Of a stretch of DNA of 35,728 nt, positions 14,674 through 22,103 are shown piece after piece. The position numbers and the translations under genes were made by a program. The stretch covers positions 1 through 35,728 of the forward strand of contig CAITID010000163.1 of the NCBI GenBank assembly GCA_903892335.1. Reading direction: 5' to 3'. The DNA comes from an uncultured Actinomycetes bacterium. Lineage in GTDB: Bacteria > Actinomycetota > Actinomycetes > Nanopelagicales > Nanopelagicaceae. The notes below the pieces were generated by a model, which was given only the letters and a program-made list of their open reading frames with translations, made no database searches and was not told the origin of the DNA. The stretch's first letter is position 1, and the number at the start of each line of letters is the position of its first letter.

Positions 14674-16065
14674 TTACTCACCATGAAAGGCGAATGCTTC
14701 ATCATGAAACCTATTTTTAGTAACTCCACTTTCTTGTGCTGCGCTCCTGACCGCATTAACTAATGGCGCAGGCCCACAAATAAACACATCACAATCCTTA
14801 AATGCTGGCACTAACTTAGATATGTACTGAGCATCCATTGGATGTTTACTTCTTGGTCCTATTAGGTAGTGAACTCTGGCGCCACGCTTTCTAGCCAGGG
14901 CGTCAAGCTCTCTCCTTAAAACCAAATCCTCATCCCGTGATGCTCGATATAAAATATCAATCTCTTTAGTTGGATCAAACTCATCTAGTAACGCTCTAAT
15001 TGGCGTAATCCCAACACCGCCACCAACTAATAAAATATGTCCACGACTTGCCTTACTTGCCACAAATGTTCCATAAGGTCCCTCAAAAAACACCCGAGTT
15101 CCTGGTTTTAACCTTGCTAGCGCACTTGATGAATCACCAAGATTCTTCACCGTGACCCGCAGGTATTCATTAGTAGGAGCAGCAGATAGTGAGTATGGAT
15201 GGGAGATCCACCATTGCTGCTTAGCTAGAAACCTCCAGCCAAAAAATTGCCCACCTTGCGCCTTTAACTTATCTAGATTTCGCCCCTTCATAATTATTGA
15301 AATTACTCCAGGTCCTTCAATTACAACCTGCTCTACGCGCAGCCCATGACGCAGTGATCTGGCATTTGGAAGGACAAATCGCCACCACACTAAAACAAAT
15401 GCAACTGCCAAATACATCCCCTGCCAAAACAACTTATTTAGTGGATGATCAATAAACATCGAGCCAGTTAATATCTGGTGCATAAATGAGAGTGCCACAC
15501 CCAAATACGTATAAAGGTGAATCGTCCACCAGCTCTCATATGAGATCTTGGCTCTAACTTTTTTATATGAGGAGACTCCCGCTGCAATATAAAATAAAAA
15601 TCCAACTAACGCGGGCAGCATCCACGGAAAGTTAAGTACTAAATTCCACAACTCTTTAGCCATAGGAATCTGATCATTGCCAGCGTAACCAAGAGTCACA
15701 AAGAAAACATGAAAGGTAATTAAAAACAATGAGTAAGGACCTAGCTTTCTATGCCAGGTAACTAGGCGATCATGCCCAACAGATTTTTCAACCCAGGCAA
15801 TACGAGATACCAAAACCAAGCCAACTAAAGCTAGATATGTTCCAACTAGTGCGCATATGCGAGAGATGCTAGTAATGATTGGATAAACACCATCTAGATC
15901 ATTGGCAGTTAATGTCTCAATAAAAACTGCAATAGTTAAACCAAGGCCAACACCTAAAATCAAAGATGCGTAATCTGCTGGCTTTCGTTTTCCGATTATC
16001 ACTACCTGATCAAAGCCTAACTTCCTGAGAACTACTAGGGAATTACTTGTGCGCCCTACCTGCAT
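14674..16065 (-). CDS. Ferric reductase-like transmembrane flavoprotein
   Basis: A 463-residue membrane oxidoreductase. The N-terminal half has about six helices of the ferric-reductase type, with candidate heme histidines in FLITFHVFF and in the helix HLYTYLGVALSFMHQ. The C-terminal half is a ferredoxin-reductase-like domain: FAD motif HPYSLSAAP, GPYGTF, the NAD(P) motif LVGGGVGITPIRALL and the terminal FICGPAP. It would pass electrons from cytosolic NAD(P)H through heme to the outside FMN_bind protein encoded next. The start is uncertain: ATG at 16065 overlaps the SDR gene by 23 bp, while an in-frame TTG at 16104 would overlap by 62 bp. Neither has a clear ribosome-binding site. Confidence 0.87.
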   Translation of the reverse strand: MQVGRTSNSLVVLRKLGFDQVVIIGKRKPADYASLILGVGLGLTIAVFIETLTANDLDGVYPIITSISRICALVGTYLALVGLVLVSRIAWVEKSVGHDRLVTWHRKLGPYSLFLITFHVFFVTLGYAGNDQIPMAKELWNLVLNFPWMLPALVGFLFYIAAGVSSYKKVRAKISYESWWTIHLYTYLGVALSFMHQILTGSMFIDHPLNKLFWQGMYLAVAFVLVWWRFVLPNARSLRHGLRVEQVVIEGPGVISIIMKGRNLDKLKAQGGQFFGWRFLAKQQWWISHPYSLSAAPTNEYLRVTVKNLGDSSSALARLKPGTRVFFEGPYGTFVASKASRGHILLVGGGVGITPIRALLDEFDPTKEIDILYRASRDEDLVLRRELDALARKRGARVHYLIGPRSKHPMDAQYISKLVPAFKDCDVFICGPAPLVNAVRSAAQESGVTKNRFHDEAFAFHGE

Positions 16066-17008
16066 TATGCGCAGCAATATCCTTAATAATCTGCTCAAGC
16101 CCAATCTGTGGCTTCCAGCCCAATACCCGCTCTATCTTTGAGATATCTGGAACTCGCCTTTCCATATCCTCAAAGCCAGCAGGGTAGGCCTTCTCATAAG
16201 AGAGCATCTCAATCGAAGAAGATGAGCCAGTTACTGAAATTACCTTCTTCGCCAAATCCATAATTGAGATCTGTTGATTATTACCAACATTAAACACTTC
16301 ACCTATCGCCTTATCTGAATCCATTACTAAAAGCAGTGCCCGCACCGCATCACTAACATGACAAAAACATCTAATCTGCTCACCACTGCCATAAACACTC
16401 AGTGCATCTCCACTAACTGCAGCACTTACAAACCTTGGAACCACCATTCCGTAATGGCCAACCTGTCTTGGTCCTACCGTGTTAAAGAATCGAACCAACC
16501 TAGTTGGTAGGCCCTTCTCTTGAAAGTAAAAGTAAGCCAAGCTCTCATCCACAGCTTTTGCCTCAGAATAACTCCACCGACTCTTTAGCGGATGTCCAAT
16601 AATTCGATCATCCTCCTCATTTAACGGCACCTTATTGTTCTTGCCATAAATCTCAGAAGTAGATGCAACCAATATTGGTGTATTAAATTTTGCAGCCGCC
16701 TCCAGCACAATCTCAGTACCCTTTAAATTTGTAGTCAAACTTTCCAATGGCTTGTTAACAATGTTAAAGACACCTAAAGCCGCCGCTAAGTGCACCACAA
16801 AATCACACTCACCAACTAACTTGGTGACTAGCGCAGAGTCCAAAATATCCCCAGAAACAACAGAAACAGAATTAACTACGCCACTTAAATTCTCTTTGTT
16901 TCCAGTTGTAAAGTTATCTAAAACAACCACTGAATCACCACGTGCTACCAATGCATCAGATAAATGGGACCCAATAAAGCCAGCACCACCAGTAATTAAA
17001 TACTTCAC
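16043..17008 (-). CDS. NAD-dependent sugar-nucleotide epimerase/decarboxylase (extended SDR)
   Basis: A 321-residue extended short-chain dehydrogenase acting on a UDP-sugar. The NAD motif GGAGFIG is at residues 7-13, catalytic Ser/Thr in VASTSEIYG, and Tyr147/Lys151 in YSEAK. The segment HPLKSRWSYSEAKAVDE and the RFFNTVGPRQ stretch resemble UDP-glucuronate decarboxylase or 4-epimerase enzymes. This fits with the dehydrogenase encoded immediately upstream, which makes a uronic acid. It starts with GTG overlapping the upstream stop as GTGA. The exact reaction is inferred from the pairing, since motifs alone do not separate epimerase from decarboxylase. Confidence 0.85.
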   Translation of the reverse strand: MKYLITGGAGFIGSHLSDALVARGDSVVVLDNFTTGNKENLSGVVNSVSVVSGDILDSALVTKLVGECDFVVHLAAALGVFNIVNKPLESLTTNLKGTEIVLEAAAKFNTPILVASTSEIYGKNNKVPLNEEDDRIIGHPLKSRWSYSEAKAVDESLAYFYFQEKGLPTRLVRFFNTVGPRQVGHYGMVVPRFVSAAVSGDALSVYGSGEQIRCFCHVSDAVRALLLVMDSDKAIGEVFNVGNNQQISIMDLAKKVISVTGSSSSIEMLSYEKAYPAGFEDMERRVPDISKIERVLGWKPQIGLEQIIKDIAAHNAGRAHK

Positions 17009-18207
17009 TTGGAGCCTCTCGTATTCAATACTGGAACGCTGCCCATTAAACTCAAATCCAAATAATCGTGCGGTGTAGCCAAGATAGCTAAGTCAAAACT
17101 TGAACCCAGCGCCACAGAGGCCTGCCCATTCCAACTCTTCACCAAATCATCATGCCAGCTCACAACCGCGCCTGATTTTTTAAGTCCATTAATCAAAGCC
17201 TCAACCGGTGTCTCCCTAACATCTGCCACATTTGGCTTATAAGAAACCCCAATTACCAAAACCTTCTTATCCTTTAGCCCACCTAACATCTCTGATGCTC
17301 TGCCCACAAAGTAAGTTGGCATTGCCAAATTAATTTCATCTGCTAATTCAATAAATCTAGTTGGTGCCCCGACCGCTCTTGCCGCTTGTGCCAAATACAA
17401 CGGATCCACCGGAATACAGTGCCCACCAACACCAACACTTGGATAAAAAGGCATAAAGCCATAAGGCTTTGTAGAAGCAGCTTTAATTACATCATTAACA
17501 TCAATCCCAATTTTCTGACAAAACATCGCTAGCTCATTAATGAATGAAATATTTACCAATCTAAATGAGTTCTCCAGCAGCTTCGCTGTCTCGGCCACTT
17601 CAAGTGAATCACAAACATCCACCTGATCGATAAACTTTGAATAAAACTCTTTAGCCTTTACCGCAGCATCTGGCGTTAATCCAGCCACAAGCTTTGGCGT
17701 ATTTTTAATCGTGAACTTCTTATTCATTGGATCAATCCGCTCAGGAGAGTAAGCCACTAAGAATTGATCGCTGCTTAAGCCTGATTCTTTCTCCAAGATC
17801 GGCACAACAACATCCCTCGTTGTTCCAGGCTGAATAGTTGATTCAATAATTACCAACATGTCTGGTTTTAATTTCTTTCCAACATCCTTTGTCGCTGCCT
17901 TTAGAATTTCTAGATCTGGTTGGTGATCAGATCCCAGCGGTGTTGGCACGCAGATGCAAATAATCTCCGCAGACGGATCGATCAAACTATCAGTCGTTGC
18001 CCTATATTTTCCAGAAACACTTACAGTTTTCAACTCTTCATCGGTAACATCTTCAATTATTGATTGATGTTTATTTAACTGAGAAACTTTCTCTTCATTT
18101 AAATCAATACCTGTTACCTCAAACCCTACTTGAGCACATGAAATAGCCAGTGGCAGCCCTACGTAACCCTGGCCGACAATTACAATCTTTTTTTTAATGA
18201 AACTCAC
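17005..18207 (-). CDS. UDP-sugar dehydrogenase (UDP-glucose/GlcNAc/ManNAc 6-dehydrogenase family)
   Basis: A 400-residue NAD-dependent enzyme oxidising the C6 hydroxyl of a UDP-sugar to a carboxylate in two steps. The Rossmann motif GQGYVGLPLA is at residues 12-21. The catalytic Cys264 is in GVGGHCIPVDPLYL, and the tail has VLVIGVSYKPNVADVRETP. The GHCIPVDP variant and total length are closer to the WecC/WbpA group (UDP-HexNAc) than to UDP-glucose enzymes, but this is not decisive. It starts with GTG overlapping the stop of the O-antigen ligase gene as GTGA. The product would feed the following SDR enzyme for surface polysaccharide. Confidence 0.88.
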   Translation of the reverse strand: MSFIKKKIVIVGQGYVGLPLAISCAQVGFEVTGIDLNEEKVSQLNKHQSIIEDVTDEELKTVSVSGKYRATTDSLIDPSAEIICICVPTPLGSDHQPDLEILKAATKDVGKKLKPDMLVIIESTIQPGTTRDVVVPILEKESGLSSDQFLVAYSPERIDPMNKKFTIKNTPKLVAGLTPDAAVKAKEFYSKFIDQVDVCDSLEVAETAKLLENSFRLVNISFINELAMFCQKIGIDVNDVIKAASTKPYGFMPFYPSVGVGGHCIPVDPLYLAQAARAVGAPTRFIELADEINLAMPTYFVGRASEMLGGLKDKKVLVIGVSYKPNVADVRETPVEALINGLKKSGAVVSWHDDLVKSWNGQASVALGSSFDLAILATPHDYLDLSLMGSVPVLNTRGSK

Positions 18208-20033
18208 TCCCGTACTAGCTCAGATTTAGCTGCTTCTGACTCTTTGGAAACTGTGTCGAATTTTGAAATAGCCTCTCTAACTTCTTGCATCTTGTTGAAC
18301 TGGCCAACAAACTGATACTCCCTGCCCAGTTGCAATAGGTTTCTCGAATTCCAGGGATCTAGTGCCCGAATCGCTTCTCTTGCAACTATTGCTTCGGAAA
18401 CTCTGTTCAATCTTTCATTGATCTCAGCTATCGGATTTAAGACATCTAGATTTCTTGGGTCATACGTTAACTGCTTATTCAGCTCAACTAAAGCTCGTTC
18501 GGCAAAGCCGGAGGCTGCAAGATAATTTAAGCTCGCAATTTTATAGGCAGGTTCGATTAAAGGAGTTTCTAGTGATTTGGATGCAAATTCCAAAATAACA
18601 TTATTGTTTGCTTCAACCTGTGGATTGAATCGAATTCTGGTTTGGAAAGCTGCCTCTTCGCCACGATATAAGACAGAGACAAGAATTACGGCACACACAG
18701 ACATAACGCCAGAAATTACAGGCTGTAGCAGCTTAAGTGAATTCACATTCTTTGGTTTTACAGCGCCTTGAACCAATTCAGCTTGGGTGATCTGAGTTGA
18801 TAAACCAATAATGAACCCAGATAACAACCAACCCCAAACTGATATTCCAAGGTTGTCGATTGAGATCAAGGATTGTGCTTGGTATGCAAGCCAGCCTGAG
18901 ATAAGTGTGGCGAGAACTAATCTATTTGTTCCAGAAGATTTTTTTATTCCTCGATAGCCAAAAAAGAGCACTATCGCCATCAATGCAAGGTAAGCACCAC
19001 CAAAAAAAATACCGCCTGTAGAAAACAGTTGGATCGGAACATTATGAGCATTACTACTTGTAATATCAAATCCATAATTTAGTGAGTATTTAGGTTCGCG
19101 ATAAGCTTTGAAGAAAGCCCCGTATCTGTCTTGTCCGATACCGAATAGAAAATTATCACGAAACATTTCAATACCAGCGCGCCAATAATATCCACGCACC
19201 GATACAGAATCTTTATAAAGAAGTGATTGAAGTGGGCCCTTTTGTAACATTCCAAGAATTGAAAATACACCAATTAAAAATGCTGAAAAAGCAAAGAACC
19301 AACCGATTCTTCTATATTTACTATGAACATAAATGATAAAAATTGTTCCTATTCCAACTGCGCCAGACACTAAGCCCTGTCTAGCGTCAGATCTAAAAAT
19401 GGCAAAAAATGAAAGTATGAAAACCAATAAATGCAATAATCGCTGCACTAAATTAAAGCTAGGCATCAACGCAAAACCAAAATTTAATGTTGCGATAATT
19501 GCCATTATTGCAGCTGCGAAGTTTGGATTACCTACGGTTGAAATTACTGCGTTATATGGATTGTTCCATTTCACGAAGTCAACCCCTGATATTTGCATTA
19601 GCCCATAAACTGAAAGAACTAACCCGACTAAAATAACAACAATACTAAACCTGGATATAAAAGAAAACTTTATAGATTGCATAGCTGCTATCAAAATAAT
19701 CGATAAACATAGGTAACTTAGGAATCCATTACGTCTTTGTGTTTCACCAAAGAAGCCCGTATAGATTGGATTGGTCAAAATAAGAGAAATTAAGCCTGAA
19801 AACAGAAAGAGTGAAATTGCGTAGAGAACGCTTTTATTTACAACAAAAGTAGATTTCAAATTCGTGATTACATGACCTAACAGCCATGATGACAATAGAA
19901 CTATTAACCATAATTTCGGAGAGTTAAAGGGATCTTGGATTTTTGAATTAAAATAAAGAGTAGTAAGAGCAACCCCGATTGTTAAGATCCAGAGGTTCGA
20001 GTAATTTACCTTAGTTTGTCTTTGCTTAGCCAC
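18204..20033 (-). CDS. O-antigen ligase/polymerase-like membrane protein with TPR tail
   Basis: A 609-residue protein with about ten to twelve membrane helices (residues 12-440) and the O-antigen ligase motif region SSNAHNVPIQLFSTGG. A large outside loop precedes that motif, as in Wzy/WaaL proteins. The last 140 residues are soluble and helical with TPR-like repeats (AERALVELNKQLTYDPRN, AIVAREAIRALDPWN, LLQLGREYQFVGQFNKM). It should polymerise or ligate a lipid-linked glycan. It opens the long operon that runs down to apbE. The GTG at 20033 has a -10 box TATGAT (20039-20044) 5 nt upstream, making it leaderless and the probable promoter of the run. Confidence 0.8.
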   Translation of the reverse strand: MAKQRQTKVNYSNLWILTIGVALTTLYFNSKIQDPFNSPKLWLIVLLSSWLLGHVITNLKSTFVVNKSVLYAISLFLFSGLISLILTNPIYTGFFGETQRRNGFLSYLCLSIILIAAMQSIKFSFISRFSIVVILVGLVLSVYGLMQISGVDFVKWNNPYNAVISTVGNPNFAAAIMAIIATLNFGFALMPSFNLVQRLLHLLVFILSFFAIFRSDARQGLVSGAVGIGTIFIIYVHSKYRRIGWFFAFSAFLIGVFSILGMLQKGPLQSLLYKDSVSVRGYYWRAGIEMFRDNFLFGIGQDRYGAFFKAYREPKYSLNYGFDITSSNAHNVPIQLFSTGGIFFGGAYLALMAIVLFFGYRGIKKSSGTNRLVLATLISGWLAYQAQSLISIDNLGISVWGWLLSGFIIGLSTQITQAELVQGAVKPKNVNSLKLLQPVISGVMSVCAVILVSVLYRGEEAAFQTRIRFNPQVEANNNVILEFASKSLETPLIEPAYKIASLNYLAASGFAERALVELNKQLTYDPRNLDVLNPIAEINERLNRVSEAIVAREAIRALDPWNSRNLLQLGREYQFVGQFNKMQEVREAISKFDTVSKESEAAKSELVRE

Positions 20034-20038
20034 GATTA

Positions 20039-20044
20039 ATCATA
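20039..20044 (-). promoter_or_regulatory. -10 box of the polysaccharide/flavin operon
   Basis: TATGAT on the minus strand, 5 nt (TAATC) before the GTG at 20033. It lies just downstream of the terminator hairpin 20053-20090, so transcription of the surface-protein gene should end before it. Confidence 0.5.
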
Positions 20045-20052
20045 TCAATGAA

Positions 20053-20090
20053 TATGGGCCCAGTTCCTTTTGCAAGGAACTGGGCCCATA
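20053..20090 (-). terminator. Strong hairpin terminator after the surface-protein gene
   Basis: A perfect 17-bp inverted repeat: TATGGGCCCAGTTCCTT, a 4-base loop TTGC, then its exact complement ending GGGCCCATA. It sits 23 bp beyond the stop of the surface-protein gene. There is little T-tract on the minus strand, as often in actinobacteria. No other hairpin this strong is seen in the window, which fits a highly expressed gene. Confidence 0.85.
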
Positions 20091-20113
20091 CTATTTTCAG
20101 TTCTGGAGGCTAA

Positions 20114-21913
20114 TTACGCCTTTACCTTCTTCTGAATTTTTAGAACCAAGTTTGTTAATGTAACAATCAAAGTTCTTAGTGATGCAACTGTTGTTGCCAA
20201 CGCAGTAACTGCAGCAAGAGCCGCTGATCCTGAATCGGTAACTGTTGCAGACGCTGTAACTGCTGTTCCTTGAATTGCAGCAACAGTAACTAGTGTTCCA
20301 ATAGCAGCATTTGTTGCGCTGCCTGTTGGGTTAGCTAATGTTCCAGTCAAAGTTACAGTGCCTGGTGTTGATGGCATGTAAACAGTGTAGGTAACAAAAC
20401 CAGCAGTTGAAACTCCCGCTGAGGTTGCAGATGCAAAGGTAACTGATGTATCAGTTGCTGCCGCAAATGTTCCTTGTGAGAAGTTCTTATCTGTCGCAAG
20501 TACCTTACCGGTTGCCCACAATTCGTAAGTTGTTGGAACAACTAATAAATTGGTTGCATCGTAAGCAGCTACGGTGATGATTGCTTTCTCACCTGGAGCG
20601 TAATTTGCCTTATCAAAAGCAACCTTTACAGATGAGATTGCAGTTGAACCAACACGTAGTGTTACAGGAGCGGACTTAATTGTTGATGCAGCAAGTGTTG
20701 CAGCATTTCCAATTGTGATTGTTGTTGTACCGGCTTTAACACCAGTTACAGAAACAGTTCCTGAATCTACTTGGTAGTCAAGTGTTCCAACTGTCGCAAC
20801 AGTTGTATCACTTGAATAGGCGTACCAAACTTGCTGAGTTCCACCTGTTGGTGTGAATTCATCATTTAATACGTTTGCAGCTGAGTCAGCAGCTGTGAAG
20901 GTTATAGCCTTTAGGTTTGCTCCTACAGCCAAGATTGCCTTACCGGCAGCGGCTGTGAAGGAAGCAGTTGGGCCAAAGAAAGTAACAGTCTTTGTACCAA
21001 GAGTTACACCAGAGGTTGAACCCTTAATTGTAATTGTTGACTTTCCAGCAACGCCATCTGACCAAATAGTAACTGTGTCACCATTCTTTACAGAAATTGA
21101 GCGACCTGCTGATACAGCTGTGCTTCCTAGTCCAAGAGTTCCTGGGCCAGAGATTTCAGCAGTAATTGATTCAGCAACTGCGCCACCTGCAGCGTTAAGT
21201 GATGAGTAGTAAACATAACCACGAGATGTTGAGGCTACTTCTCTCGAAGCCGCTACTACTGAGTCTGTGGTTGGTGTTGCTGCAGCACCAGCTGCCTGAA
21301 CGAACACCTTTGACTTGGTTGCATCAGGTGTAACGCTTTCAATTGCTGCTGTTGTAACAGTAATTGTCAGTGTTTGGGCTGTTGAACCTTGAAGTGGGCC
21401 AGAGACAGTTCCACCAGATGCTGGTGTGATTTTAACTGAGTATGTACCAGCAACAGTTGGTCCAGCTATGTTTGTTGTTGTTAGATAAACAGCAAACTTG
21501 GCAGTTGTAACTTTAGCAGGGTCTCCAGCTCTTACAAAAGCAGCTGTGTTTGAAGTTTGTGTATCGCCAACCAGAGCAAAAGGTGAAGCGCCGCGAGGTG
21601 CCACCAAAGTATCAATGATTGCTGATGAGGTTTCTACCAAACGCAATGTAGGTAGAGCAGTATTTCCAGCAGGTGCTGCTGTTAATGCAGCAGTAATTGA
21701 CATTGAGTCATTAGCTGGTGCAAAGAATGAAACTGTTACAACAGCTGATGTGGCTGTGTATGTTTCAGCAGTTGTTTGTGCCGCAGTTGGCGATGACAAA
21801 GTCACCGAATCCGCGTTAATTACAGCTTGTGAAGGAACTGAGCTAAGTACTCCCAGACCCAACGCTGCAACAGCTACAAGCGCAATGCGCTTGAAGTTTG
21901 TCGTTGTAGACAT
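20114..21913 (-). CDS. Secreted Ig-like (S-layer-like) surface protein
   Basis: A 599-residue exported protein. The start is set at ATG 21913 because it gives a textbook signal peptide (MSTTTNFKRIALVAVAALGL, cleavage likely after VPSQA at residue 30) and has a ribosome-binding site AAAGGA about 6 nt upstream. An in-frame ATG at 22042 would bury that signal. The mature chain is rich in Ala, Thr, Val and Ser with no Cys seen, and contains bacterial Ig-like units such as VDSGTVSVTGVKAGTTTITI. The C-terminus is a hydrophobic heptad-like stretch (ALATTVASLRTLIVTLTNLV) ending in a basic KIQKKVKA, a probable cell-envelope anchor or assembly segment. Own leader, strong terminator and size suggest an abundant surface-layer component. 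Confidence 0.75.
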   Translation of the reverse strand: MSTTTNFKRIALVAVAALGLGVLSSVPSQAVINADSVTLSSPTAAQTTAETYTATSAVVTVSFFAPANDSMSITAALTAAPAGNTALPTLRLVETSSAIIDTLVAPRGASPFALVGDTQTSNTAAFVRAGDPAKVTTAKFAVYLTTTNIAGPTVAGTYSVKITPASGGTVSGPLQGSTAQTLTITVTTAAIESVTPDATKSKVFVQAAGAAATPTTDSVVAASREVASTSRGYVYYSSLNAAGGAVAESITAEISGPGTLGLGSTAVSAGRSISVKNGDTVTIWSDGVAGKSTITIKGSTSGVTLGTKTVTFFGPTASFTAAAGKAILAVGANLKAITFTAADSAANVLNDEFTPTGGTQQVWYAYSSDTTVATVGTLDYQVDSGTVSVTGVKAGTTTITIGNAATLAASTIKSAPVTLRVGSTAISSVKVAFDKANYAPGEKAIITVAAYDATNLLVVPTTYELWATGKVLATDKNFSQGTFAAATDTSVTFASATSAGVSTAGFVTYTVYMPSTPGTVTLTGTLANPTGSATNAAIGTLVTVAAIQGTAVTASATVTDSGSAALAAVTALATTVASLRTLIVTLTNLVLKIQKKVKA

Positions 21914-22103
21914 TTGTTTCCTTTCAATAGTCGTCTCTAAGTATTTCTTAGAGGCGGCTTTGAGATGAGTCGCACGTGCTGACGCATCTCTTTCCCCCCG
22001 TGATATCCGGATCACAGGAGAAACCTGGTTGTTAGAAGTCATTTACTTGACTCCCTTGGCGCTTACATTGATCGCCTGGGCAAGAATTTGGCTCTTGCTA
22101 GAG
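21914..22103 (-). promoter_or_regulatory. Structured 5' leader of the surface-protein gene
   Basis: The stretch holds several hairpins: CTCTAAG/CTTAGAG (21935-21953), GAGATG..CATCTC with inner GTC/GAC pairs around a GCACGTGC centre (21962-21990), and GTGAT/ATCAC (22000-22015), followed toward the gene by AAAGGA. A TATAAT (22110-22115, minus strand) inside the 3' end of the sigma-factor gene could be the -10 box, giving a leader of about 190 nt. Such a leader is unusual in a window full of leaderless genes. It may stabilise the mRNA or sense a ligand; no known riboswitch class is recognised with confidence. Confidence 0.5.

Noticed and set aside
20853..21209. 118-codon open frame opposite the surface-protein gene
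   Set aside because: Same reason: a mirror of a biased coding sequence, with no independent support.
21498..21968. 156-codon open frame opposite the surface-protein gene
   Set aside because: An antisense shadow caused by the Ala/Thr/Val-rich codons; no start signals and no family features.
21961..22020. Resemblance to a c-di-AMP (ydaO) riboswitch from the G-rich CGGGGGGAAAGAG
   Set aside because: The similarity is limited to a G-run; the conserved core and pseudoknot elements are not recognisable.
21914..22042. In-frame 43-codon extension upstream of the surface-protein start
   Set aside because: It would place a charged, hairpin-encoded segment before a textbook signal peptide, and the ATG at 21913 has the ribosome-binding site.
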